A model generated the notes under the pieces. It was not told the DNA's origin and made no database searches. It saw only the letters and a program-made list of their open reading frames with translations. DNA of 17,855 nt, from positions 2,780 to 20,634 of the forward strand of contig DEIL01000079.1 in NCBI GenBank assembly GCA_002352445.1. The letters are read 5' to 3'. Position 1 is the stretch's first letter, and each line of letters begins with the position of its first letter. Below, in pieces: positions 7,457 through 14,499 of this stretch. The stretch comes from Desulfobulbaceae bacterium UBA2775 (lineage in GTDB: Bacteria; Desulfobacterota; Desulfobulbia; Desulfobulbales; Desulfocapsaceae). Made by a program: the position numbers and the translations under genes.

Positions 7457-9550
7457 TCAGTCCTCCTGCTGTTCGGGCAGACTGCAGGCATTGAGAAAAT
7501 CCTTTATCCCTTCTACATCTTTAAGTCGTCCGTAAACAGTTATTACATCACCCACATGCAGTTTAGTATGTCCTTTAGGGATGACAATCTGGCCGCCTCG
7601 CTTGATTGACACCATATTGACTGTATCCGGCAGGGAGAGATCCTTTATCAGGGCGGAACTACAGGCATCCTCTTCCTTCAGCACAAATTCAACAAAACCG
7701 TTTTCCTTGGGTTGACGCAGATCCACCTGGTGTTCGACTATCTGGCCTCTTTGCTTGCGTACAACGCCGACGTCATAGGCCCGGAGGATGTCGCTTCTGC
7801 TGATAAGGCCGCATAGACGGCCGGAACCGTCACGGGAAATAACAGGCAGTCTGGCCAGGTCACGGGGAGACATCTTCTGGATTGCCACCCAAATTGGCTC
7901 ATCAGGGAATACGGTAATGGGATCTTCTACGGCGAAATCCGAGACTGTAAGCCCTCTGGAGCTGAAGTCTTCAGCAGATTGTGCTCTGTGCATATCCTGC
8001 AGAGTGAGAATGCCCCAGAGTTTATCGTGATCCGCCAGGACAGGAAAACCGAGCAGGTTTTTTTCCTGGAAAAGGGCCATGGCGTCGGAAAAGTATTGGT
8101 CTTTGTGGATAGTTACAGGATGACTTTTCATCACCTCGCTGATCTTAACTCCCTGCATGATATCCATGTCCCGACCTTCAGAAAAACGTACACCACGTTT
8201 TGCAAGCTTCATGGTATAGATTGATTCCGGGTGCAGCCATTGAGAAAAATAGCTGGCAGCGACTCCTGCCACCATGAGCGGCAGGATCATCAGGTAGTCG
8301 TTGCTCATTTCAAAAACGATGAGCATTGCGGTCAGTGGTGCCCGGGCTGTAGCTGAGAAAACGGCTGCCATCCCCACCATGGCGAAAGCACCTGTGTTTC
8401 CTTCAAGGGAAGGAATCCAGATACTGAACAAATGGCCCATGGCGCCGCCAAGCACGGCACCGATAAAAAGTGAGGGAGCAAAAACACCACCGGAATTACC
8501 GGATCCGAGAGTGAAGGATGTGGCAAGGGGTTTTAGAAAAATAAGAAGGACCATTACCCAGAGCGCTGCTTTCCCCTGGATTGCAGCTTCGATAAAGGGG
8601 AAGCCGGAACCGTACATATGGGGAATGTTCGTTGTGCCTGTGCCATGAGCAACTGATGAGGCAGGAAAATCGAGGCCGGGAAGATTCATATAAGCCAGGC
8701 CAAGGATACCAAGCAGTAGACCTCCTACTGCCGGTTTGAGAATTTGCGGGAATTTCCAGTTGTCAAAGGCGTTTTCCGAAAAGTTCAACATTTTCATGAA
8801 CATGATTCCGACGAGGGCCGCAGTCAGGCCAAGGATCAGATAGAGTATAATCTCGACTGGACTGTTCAGGCTATAGGTCGGTACCTGGAAGGCAGATGTA
8901 TCACCGAGAATTGACCGACTGACAACCGAGGCGGCTACCGCGGCTATGACGACGTTGCCGAAGGCACGCATCTGCAGACCGCACATCAGTACCTCTATAG
9001 CAAACGCGACTCCGGCAATTGGTGCGTTAAAGGTTGCTGCGATTCCTGCAGCAGCTCCGCAGGCGACAAGATTTCTAATTCGTTCATCGGAGAGACGAAG
9101 GAGTTGTCCTATGGAGGAGCCGAGGGCGGAACCGACCTGGATAATCGGGCCTTCTCTTCCTGCGGAGCCTCCAGTCCCTATGCAAAGCGCGGAGGCTGTA
9201 ATCTTTGCAATTGCGACTCTTGCGCGAATACGACCACCATGAAGAATAAGGGCCTGCATGACCTCTGGTACCCCATGTCCTTTTGCCTCTTTGGCAAAGA
9301 GAATAAGTGGTCCAACCAGTAAACCACCGATTACCGGGATAACTACATAGGCCCATTTGCCGATAGCGGGCAGGATAGAGTAGGTGGCGGTGTAAGAAAA
9401 ATCCTGAATGGCGAAAATGAGTTTTACAAAGAATACTGAGGCAAGACCGGTGCTTGCGCCAACAACCACTGAAAGGACCAGAAGGTGTAAACCCTCTGGT
9501 GGGGCAAAGCGATCAATGTACGAACTGATGGTGGCTCGTTTCGGGGTCAT
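7457..9550 (-). CDS. CLC-family chloride channel/transporter with CBS pair and C-terminal RCK_C-like domain
   Basis: The product is a 697-residue inner membrane protein. The CLC pore domain spans about residues 20-450, with motifs GHGVP (91-95), GREGP with gating glutamate E133, GSGNSGGVFAP (349-359) and Y445 in SIYTMKL. The position corresponding to the internal proton-transfer glutamate of E. coli ClcA (IEE) is IEV here, so it is V187. Two CBS domains follow (about 468-525 and 532-590), which in this family usually bind adenine nucleotides. The last ~85 residues resemble a TrkA_C/RCK_C domain (IKRGGQIVIPKGHTKLHVGD). It may pass Cl- or another anion, possibly as a channel and not a 2Cl-/H+ antiporter. 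No good Shine-Dalgarno precedes the ATG at 9550. Its stop lies 5 bp from the converging gltD stop. Confidence 0.92.
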   Translation of the reverse strand: MTPKRATISSYIDRFAPPEGLHLLVLSVVVGASTGLASVFFVKLIFAIQDFSYTATYSILPAIGKWAYVVIPVIGGLLVGPLILFAKEAKGHGVPEVMQALILHGGRIRARVAIAKITASALCIGTGGSAGREGPIIQVGSALGSSIGQLLRLSDERIRNLVACGAAAGIAATFNAPIAGVAFAIEVLMCGLQMRAFGNVVIAAVAASVVSRSILGDTSAFQVPTYSLNSPVEIILYLILGLTAALVGIMFMKMLNFSENAFDNWKFPQILKPAVGGLLLGILGLAYMNLPGLDFPASSVAHGTGTTNIPHMYGSGFPFIEAAIQGKAALWVMVLLIFLKPLATSFTLGSGNSGGVFAPSLFIGAVLGGAMGHLFSIWIPSLEGNTGAFAMVGMAAVFSATARAPLTAMLIVFEMSNDYLMILPLMVAGVAASYFSQWLHPESIYTMKLAKRGVRFSEGRDMDIMQGVKISEVMKSHPVTIHKDQYFSDAMALFQEKNLLGFPVLADHDKLWGILTLQDMHRAQSAEDFSSRGLTVSDFAVEDPITVFPDEPIWVAIQKMSPRDLARLPVISRDGSGRLCGLISRSDILRAYDVGVVRKQRGQIVEHQVDLRQPKENGFVEFVLKEEDACSSALIKDLSLPDTVNMVSIKRGGQIVIPKGHTKLHVGDVITVYGRLKDVEGIKDFLNACSLPEQQED

Positions 9551-9579
9551 CTGGATTTCATTGAAGAAAAAGCACTGTT

Positions 9580-9610
9580 TTTATAGAAAGTTATGGTGTC
9601 ATAACCACAA
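9580..9610 (-). promoter_or_regulatory. Candidate promoter with dyad in the spacer upstream of the CLC gene
   Basis: Reading the minus strand, TTGTGG (9605-9610) and TATAAA (9580-9585) are separated by 19 bp, placing a start site about 20 nt before the CLC ATG. The spacer holds a perfect 6+6 dyad, GTTATG-acac-CATAAC (9590-9605), a plausible operator. The long spacer with a dyad between weak -35 and good -10 boxes resembles MerR-type promoters, but no such regulator is encoded in the window. The call rests only on short motifs. Confidence 0.3.
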
Positions 9611-9865
9611 CTGACATATCAGCTGCAGTGCTGGTAAACCTGCACAAACGACCATACATATTATTTGCCCTGAACACTGTTTAATACCGTTTTCCCGTAA
9701 GATATTCAAGAAATTTTTTTAGTACCCTATTCCAGAATTTCTGTGATAAAAAACAAGAAACTGAGGAATGTATTTTAAAGTTATGTGGTTGTATTCACCA
9801 CCAAGGTACTTATCCAAACATTCTAAAATTCCGATTTATTCGGGTTAGCTGTTTTAAACCCAATT
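9611..9865. other. Gene-free spacer between aroC and the CLC gene
   Basis: This AT-rich stretch has no supported ORF on either strand. It contains an imperfect 18-bp dyad, GTGCtGGTaaACCtGCAC (9628-9645), which could be an operator or a small hairpin. A small CCGA-ATAAA-TCGG stem followed by AATTTT on the minus strand, just downstream of aroC near 9825-9845, is a weak terminator candidate at best. A GTGGT/ACCAC five-base inverted repeat lies near 9785. Nothing else is recognisable. Confidence 0.5.
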
Positions 9866-10963
9866 TTATTTTCTGAATTGCAGGGCTTTGCGGGCTTCCT
9901 GACGAAAGGCCATATCCAGAACCACAAGGGCTGCCATGCCTTCCACTATCGGGACTGCCCTCGGCACCACGCATGGATCGTGTCTGCCCTTTGCTTCAAG
10001 TATTGCGGATTCACCGGCAAAATCGACAGTATCCTGGGGTAGGGAGATGGTTGCAGGCGGCTTGAAGCCAATCCGCAGGCTAATGAACTCACCGTTTGAA
10101 ATGCCTCCCTGGATACCTCCGGAATTATTTGTTTCTGTTCCCAGACGGTCTCCTTTTTTTATAAAAGGATCATTGTGCTGTGATCCCCTCAAGCGGGTGC
10201 CCGCAAAACCTGATCCCACTTCAAAGCCCTTTGTTGCCGGTATTGCCAGCATTGCCTGGGCCAGCTTCGCCTCAAGCTTCTCATATGTCGGTTCACCAAG
10301 TCCCGGAGGTACATTACGAATAACGCAGGAGACCGTACCGCCGATGGAATCGCCAAGATCCTTTAATTCCGTTACTAAAGCGGTCATTTTTTCTGTGGCA
10401 TTACGGTCGGGGCAGCGGACTATGCTTTTATCAATCTCAGATCTGGTGATTGTGTCAAAGGGAACAGTCTTGGCTTCAATCTCACCCACACTGCTGACCC
10501 AGGCTACTATGTCAATGTTGTATTTTTCCTTCAGAACCTTGGCAGCGACAGCCCCTGAGGCAACAGTGCCAATGGTCTCCCTGGCACTGGATCGACCACC
10601 ACCGGATGAGGCCCTGATGCCGTATTTCATCTGGTAAGTATAGTCGGCATGGGATGGCCTTGGAATGTCTCGCATATTGGTGTAATCTTTCGGCCGGTGA
10701 TCCTTGTTGGCAACATGGAGAGCAATGGGTGTTCCCAGCGTTATGCCGTTTTCCGTCCCGGATAAGATAGTGACTTGATCAGCTTCCTGGCGATCTGTGG
10801 TCAGGGTGCTCTGGCCGGGGCGTCTCCGGTCAAGCTGTACCTGTATATCTTTTTCTGTCAGGCTCAACCCGGGAGGACACCCGTCAATTACTACACCGAC
10901 GGCTTTACAATGGGATTCTCCAAAGGTACTGATGCGAAAAAGTGTTCCAAAACTACTCGACAT
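9866..10963 (-). CDS. aroC: Chorismate synthase
   Basis: The product is 365 residues, the usual size for the bacterial enzyme. It converts 5-enolpyruvylshikimate-3-phosphate to chorismate using reduced FMN, the last step of the shikimate pathway. The ATG at 10963 follows AAAGGAG at 7-8 nt and gives the conserved N-terminus SSSFGTLFRISTFGESH; the frame extends nine codons further upstream to 10990, which I reject as the start. Other family signatures are GGGRSSARETIGTVASGA, GSGFAGTRLRGSQHNDPF, NNSGGIQGGISNG and GRHDPCVVPRAVPIVEGMAA. All key regions are present and the frame is intact. It is not next to other aromatic pathway genes; the downstream CLC gene is separated by 315 bp and probably has its own promoter. 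Confidence 0.97.
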   Translation of the reverse strand: MSSSFGTLFRISTFGESHCKAVGVVIDGCPPGLSLTEKDIQVQLDRRRPGQSTLTTDRQEADQVTILSGTENGITLGTPIALHVANKDHRPKDYTNMRDIPRPSHADYTYQMKYGIRASSGGGRSSARETIGTVASGAVAAKVLKEKYNIDIVAWVSSVGEIEAKTVPFDTITRSEIDKSIVRCPDRNATEKMTALVTELKDLGDSIGGTVSCVIRNVPPGLGEPTYEKLEAKLAQAMLAIPATKGFEVGSGFAGTRLRGSQHNDPFIKKGDRLGTETNNSGGIQGGISNGEFISLRIGFKPPATISLPQDTVDFAGESAILEAKGRHDPCVVPRAVPIVEGMAALVVLDMAFRQEARKALQFRK

Positions 10964-11389
10964 GACTGGCTCTCCTTTTGGTTGCCACAAAAAAATCTGA
11001 TTACTTACGAAACTCAGCTGCCTTTTTCGTCATTCCCGCGCAGGCGGGGATCCAGTGATCCTGCTCGTAACTGGATCGAAGTCTACGCGTATCTCCAGCC
11101 TGCGCGGGAGTGACAAACCTGTGGGATCTTATTTCTCTTTTATTATCAACGTATTAAAATTACTTCCACAGAATAGGCTGAGTTTCATACGTAATCAGAA
11201 AAAAATGACTGAAGGTGTGACTGAAAAAACTTCGTTTAACAATGCACACCAATACCATATTTGTAAAGATTCGATTCTGACATTTGATGGCGCCACGCTA
11301 TTTAACTTTTGTTTCGAATGGATAGAAGAGAAAGTGTATTATTGATAAAAGAGAGCAGGTTTTGATCGATTCTTTGGAGGTAATTCGTA
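10964..11389. other. Intergenic region between divergent aroC and the PflX-like gene
   Basis: This 426-bp region carries the palindromic repeat described separately (about 11,029-11,150) and otherwise no supported gene. Short open frames across it include the repeat itself and show no family resemblance. The aroC ribosome site (AAAGGAG) is at the left edge and the ribosome site of the PflX-like gene (GGAGG) at the right edge. TATTAT near 11,337 could be a -10 box for the right-hand gene, but no matching -35 box stands out. Confidence 0.5.
11029..11150. repeat. Palindromic GC-rich repeat, copy A, with shared tail
   Basis: The left arm GTCATTCCCGCGCAGGCGGG begins at 11029, and its imperfect inverse runs through 11093-11114. 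An inner inverted repeat, GATCCAGT (11049-11056) with ACTGGATC (11070-11077), closes the middle. The left arm itself is a small hairpin, ATTCCCGC-GCAG-GCGGGGAT. After the palindrome comes a tail beginning TGACAAACCTGTGGGATCTT that is shared with copy B at 12,686 onward with few differences. This structure resembles REP/MITE-type intergenic palindromes, known in many proteobacteria. Whether it is mobile cannot be judged from two copies. Confidence 0.8.
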
Positions 11390-12340
11390 ATGATAGTGAG
11401 ATATCTGGAGGCAGATCAAACAGGACTGCTGCAGGAAAAAATTGTACAGGTGGAGAATGAACTTGAAAACTGTACACTCTGCCCACGTAGATGCGGTGTG
11501 AACAGGCAGGCAGGAGAGCGGGGATACTGTGGTATCGGTGCTCTGGCGGAAGTAGCGAGTTACGGGCCGCATTTTGGTGAGGAGAGTGTACTTGTCGGTG
11601 ACAAGGGATCAGGGACGATTTTTTTCTGCGGCTGTAATCTGCTGTGCCGTTTTTGTCAGAATTATGAGATCAGTCATTGTCTAAAAGGGGAATGTACAGC
11701 GGTAAACGAACATGAGCTTGCGGCAATTATGCTGGAGTTGCAGGCAAAGGGTTGCCACAATATCAATCTGGTTACACCGAGCCATGTGGTACCTCAGATA
11801 CTTGCAGCCCTCCCCCATGTGATCGCCGGCGGACTCCATATTCCCCTTGTTTATAACTGCGGAGGATATGAGAGCGTTGAAACCCTCCACCTCCTTGAGG
11901 GGCTTGTGGATATCTATATGCCGGATGTGAAATTCTGGCATAAAGATTCTGCGGTTCAGTGTGCCAAGGCACCTGATTACCGGCAGAGAGTCCAGGAATC
12001 TCTCCTTGAGATGCAGCGCCAGGTTGGTGATTTATGGGTAAACAGCGAAGGGGTTGCCGAGCGTGGACTTCTTGTGCGTCACCTGCTTATGCCGGGAGGC
12101 ATGGAGGAGTCGACGGCAATTTTCAAATATCTGGCAGAACATATTTCAAAAAACTGCTATCTCAATATCATGGATCAATATAGACCATGCGGCAAGGCCC
12201 TGGTTATTCCCGGTCTGGAAAAAACAATTACAGTGGAACAGTACCAGCAGGCCATAAAAAGTGCTGAGGAAAATGGTTTGACCCGGCTTGATCAGAGGGA
12301 CCCGCTTTTACTATATGAGAAGTTGATCATAACAGAATGA
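11390..12340 (+). CDS. PflX-like radical SAM protein (PFL-activase-related), substrate unknown
   Basis: The product is 316 residues and resembles the COG1313 group of radical SAM proteins related to pyruvate formate-lyase activating enzyme. The ATG follows TTGGAGG at about eight bases. The AdoMet cluster is C82, C86, C89 (CNLLCRFC, the standard CX3CX2C). An upstream N-terminal cysteine set, C28, C31, C35 and C47 (CTLCPRRC...GYCG), is typical of the group and may bind a second cluster or metal. Further group motifs are YNCGGYES, DIYMPDVKFW, RHLLMPGG and MDQYRPCGKA. No glycyl radical enzyme or AMMECR1/Memo gene is nearby, so its target is unknown. It is intact although it sits between two repeat copies and beside a run of decayed genes, which suggests it is under selection or arrived recently. 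Confidence 0.9.
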   Translation: MIVRYLEADQTGLLQEKIVQVENELENCTLCPRRCGVNRQAGERGYCGIGALAEVASYGPHFGEESVLVGDKGSGTIFFCGCNLLCRFCQNYEISHCLKGECTAVNEHELAAIMLELQAKGCHNINLVTPSHVVPQILAALPHVIAGGLHIPLVYNCGGYESVETLHLLEGLVDIYMPDVKFWHKDSAVQCAKAPDYRQRVQESLLEMQRQVGDLWVNSEGVAERGLLVRHLLMPGGMEESTAIFKYLAEHISKNCYLNIMDQYRPCGKALVIPGLEKTITVEQYQQAIKSAEENGLTRLDQRDPLLLYEKLIITE

Positions 12341-12427
12341 GTATAATCAACCTTAAAACCAAACGTGAAATTTGCATATGTTTTTCACTGTTATCCTGTC
12401 AGTAAAATAGATAACACCTTTAATTCG

Positions 12428-12637
12428 TCATTCCTTAACTTGTTGATTTGACAAATAATCGTTTCGTGCGTAGTCAGCGTAAGCAGCACCTGTATTAGCG
12501 TAAATGTTATATACAGAGTGAACTCCCATCTTGCGTAATTCTTCTACCTGATCATCAAACCGGGCTGTTGCAGCCAGAAAACCTTTGTAGCCGGCCTTTT
12601 GCAGTTGTTCCACTGCAATCATATTCGCTTCATGGCG
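12428..12637 (-). pseudogene. C-terminal remnant of a Kef/TrkA-N type cation antiporter
   Basis: On the minus strand about 69 codons read RHEAN-MIAVEQLQKAGYKG..., with AATARFDDQVEELRKMGV and NIYANTGAAYADYA, ending in TGA. This resembles the end of the NAD-binding (TrkA-N) domain of KefB/KefC-like monovalent cation:proton antiporters, where a similar EANxxAVxQL...IAATAxFxDEVEEL...AVxNxYAEAG string occurs. The full protein would be several hundred residues; the membrane domain and most of the Rossmann fold are absent. The recognisable homology stops at RHEAN (12,637), where the palindromic repeat copy B begins. An internal ATG gives a 64-codon ORF, but it is a fragment and not a complete gene. 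The family assignment is from memory of motifs. Confidence 0.55.
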
Positions 12638-12722
12638 GGAATCCAGAAGCTTTGCTCGTGACTGGATCCCCGCCTGCGCGGGGATGACAACCCTGTGGGC
12701 TCTTATTTCTTTTTTGGTATCA
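12634..12722. repeat. Palindromic GC-rich repeat, copy B, with shared tail
   Basis: GGCGGGAATCCAG (12634-12646) and CTGGATCCCCGCC (12662-12674) form a 13-bp inverted repeat with one mismatch around a 15-nt loop. The right half contains a second hairpin, ATCCCCGC-CTGC-GCGGGGAT (12666-12685). The following tail, starting TGACAACCCTGTGGGCTCTT, matches the tail of copy A at 11,111 onward, in the same orientation. Compared with copy A, the outer left arm is missing, and it is replaced by the end of the antiporter remnant. The element therefore marks the break point of that gene. Confidence 0.8.
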
Positions 12723-12789
12723 AAAACTACGATTTGGATAGGCGCAGGAAGGAATTACTTCAGATAATGCGATTGACACGAACGACGCA

Positions 12790-13360
12790 CGACCTCTTCA
12801 AAACGTGAATTCTGGCTGCCGGATTTCACCATCGAAGGCCAGATCGAACAATATTTTTCGGAAGACGGCGAAGGTCAACGGGATGATTATGCCGGAGGAT
12901 TGGATGACACCGACTGGCAGGTAGGGTTATTTGTAACATTGCCGCTCTTTGAAGGTGGCAGAAAATCCGCTGCTTTTGGTAGAAACCAGGAGGAATTGGT
13001 GCGACTGAAGATTGATCGCCGGCAGCAGCAGAGCGTATCAGCCAGGATATACTCCAGAATCTTAACAGAACACGGGCCTCCTACCCCGGAATCAGCCTCT
13101 CTCGCGAAGGCGCAGATTATGCCAACCGCAATCTGAAACTTATTACCGATTCCTATATACAGGGGCTCAAGTCTATCATTGAACTGCTCGATGCCCAGAA
13201 TCAGGTTTTAAGCGCCGATCAGGCTGCGGCCAATGCGGTATATGATTTTCTTGTTGATTTGATGGGCGTGCAACGAGCTATGGGGATGTTTGTTCTTTTT
13301 GAACCTGAGGAAAAACGCAGTGCGTGGATTGAGCGAGCGCGACAGTCGATGCGTCCATAG
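12790..13360 (+). pseudogene. Frameshifted C-terminal remnant of a TolC-family outer membrane efflux protein
   Basis: The first frame (about 12,792-13,030) reads SKREFWLPDFTIEGQIEQYF and then TDWQVGLFVTLPLFEGGRKSA, a typical strand-turn region of the TolC/OEP family. At about 13,030, in a run of CAG repeats, homology moves to another frame and continues RISQDILQNLNRTRASYPGI, ANRNLKLITDSYIQGLKSII and ELLDAQNQVLSADQAAANAV to a TAG at 13,360. Loss of one base in the CAG run would explain the shift. The N-terminal half, including any signal peptide, is missing; an in-frame TGA lies just upstream near 12,773. The protein would have been the outer membrane channel of a tripartite exporter, but no membrane fusion or pump gene is present. 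It cannot be functional as it stands. Confidence 0.8.
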
Positions 13361-13388
13361 TGATGATGAGAACACAAACAGAGACAAA

Positions 13389-13794
13389 ATGATGACTGTT
13401 TTACAATCTAATAAAACTAAGCTTGTCTGTACCATCGGCCCTGCCTCAGACTCACGGCAGTTGATTGAAAAAACATTTCTCAGCAGGGTTGAAAATCCAG
13501 CTGCCGTCTTGATACCGACAACCAGTGGTACTGCTGCGAGGGGTATAACACGAGTAAGGCTGTCAATATGGATATTGGCAGCAAGTCCTTCCCAAAAAAA
13601 CGTGCCAGGAGCTTATGTTTTCATATGGTGTCTGGCCCATTGAAAGCAAAGACAATCCCGTTGACTGGACAGATTTTTCAAAAGAGCATATAAAAATGCT
13701 GGGGCTGGAAGGCAACGGTATTCTTTTGGTTGAAGGCCCCTCTCCGGTTAATCCGGATAAAAATTATAAAATCGAAGTCATCAATTTCCATTAA
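13389..13794 (+). pseudogene. Pyruvate kinase remnant: N-terminal strand fused to C-terminal domain, frameshifted
   Basis: From the ATG at 13,389 the first ~25 codons read MMTVLQSNKTKLVCTIGPAS, the hallmark N-terminus of pyruvate kinase. The frame then continues without interruption into ENPAAVLIPTTSGTAARGIT and SIWILAASPS, which belong to the C-terminal domain roughly 340 residues later in an intact enzyme. The catalytic barrel and all active-site residues beyond the first strand are thus deleted in frame. After an A7 run (13,594-13,600) homology shifts frame and continues CQELMFSYGVWPIESKDNPV, then LGLEGNGILLVEGPSPVNPD to a TAA at 13,794. The combined internal deletion and frameshift make a dead gene. 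It begins 28 bp after the TolC remnant and ends 27 bp before lutC on the opposite strand. Confidence 0.85.
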
Positions 13795-13821
13795 TTTCGA
13801 TAAACGGGATTTTTTCAGCTA

Positions 13822-14499
13822 CTATCCGACGATTATATAACTAAGTTCAAGAGGTCCATGTACACCCTGAACCCGGACCAGTTCGATATCGGCGGTGGAA
13901 CTGGGGCCGGAGACAAAATTGACAGAAGAGGGCAGGGTTTCCTGCTCCAGCAGCATCTCCATGGCCTGGGTGAGGCGGGGTCGTATGGATTCCACCCTGA
14001 TGACAATTAACGAGTTCTCGGGCAACAGGGTGACTGAGCGGCCATTATCTGGATAGCTGAAAAGCAGGCTGGTGGCAGATTCGGCGAGCGCCATTTCGGC
14101 TACCGCTATACCAACCTTTGCCCCTTCAGCTTTGGTCATGTTTTCTTCACGGCCGACATCTGGATTCCAGACATGACAGTCGTCAATCTCGTGTCCGAGC
14201 AGTTCTGCAGTCTCTCCTGCAAGGAGGGGATCATTGGCCAGAACCACAGGACCACCAAGTCCCTGAACAATCTGGATTATGGTTGTGCCTAGATCGGTTG
14301 CGTTACATTGGTGGATTCCAATACCCACCGTCTGAGCGTTGGTGACAAACGTATCCAGTAATTCCTGGGCTGAGGCTTCTGCCAGATAGTTATGCTGCAT
14401 ATCATGGGGGTAGATAAATTCGGTCGGCTTTTCCAGTACTGTTGTCCGGTTTAGGCAACCTGATACTCTGGCTATGAACTGCTCTTTTCCGGTAATCAT
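13822..14499 (-). CDS. lutC: Lactate utilization protein C (LUD domain)
   Basis: The product is 225 residues, a single LUD (DUF162) domain protein like B. subtilis LutC and E. coli YkgG. It is a subunit of the iron-sulfur L-lactate dehydrogenase system LutABC. Family motifs are AKVGIAVAEMALAESATSLL (128-146), RSVTLLPENSLIVI (154-167), and NFVSGPSSTADIELVRVQGV (194-212) followed by HGP. The usual AETGT is AESAT here, a conservative change for this subunit. The ATG at 14,499 overlaps the lutB stop in an ATGA arrangement and has GGAGG upstream inside lutB, so translation is coupled. It is the last gene of the operon; no clear terminator is visible before the pyruvate kinase remnant. Confidence 0.93.
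   Translation of the reverse strand: MITGKEQFIARVSGCLNRTTVLEKPTEFIYPHDMQHNYLAEASAQELLDTFVTNAQTVGIGIHQCNATDLGTTIIQIVQGLGGPVVLANDPLLAGETAELLGHEIDDCHVWNPDVGREENMTKAEGAKVGIAVAEMALAESATSLLFSYPDNGRSVTLLPENSLIVIRVESIRPRLTQAMEMLLEQETLPSSVNFVSGPSSTADIELVRVQGVHGPLELSYIIVG

Noticed and set aside
7440..7470. Bidirectional terminator between gltD and the CLC gene
   Set aside because: Only 5 bp separate the converging stops and no stable stem with a T-run is visible there.
9936..10637. 233-codon open frame antisense to aroC
   Set aside because: It is a shadow of the highly conserved aroC; the low-complexity composition fits an antisense frame.
10964..10990. Nine-codon upstream extension of aroC
   Set aside because: The extension covers the AAAGGAG ribosome site that serves the ATG at 10,963, and the family N-terminus begins there.
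11055..11345. 96-codon frame between aroC and the PflX-like gene
   Set aside because: It begins inside the palindromic repeat, has no good ribosome site and shows no family resemblance.
11029..12722. Repeats as a CRISPR array
   Set aside because: There are only two copies 1.6 kb apart with a gene between them, no regular spacers and no cas genes.
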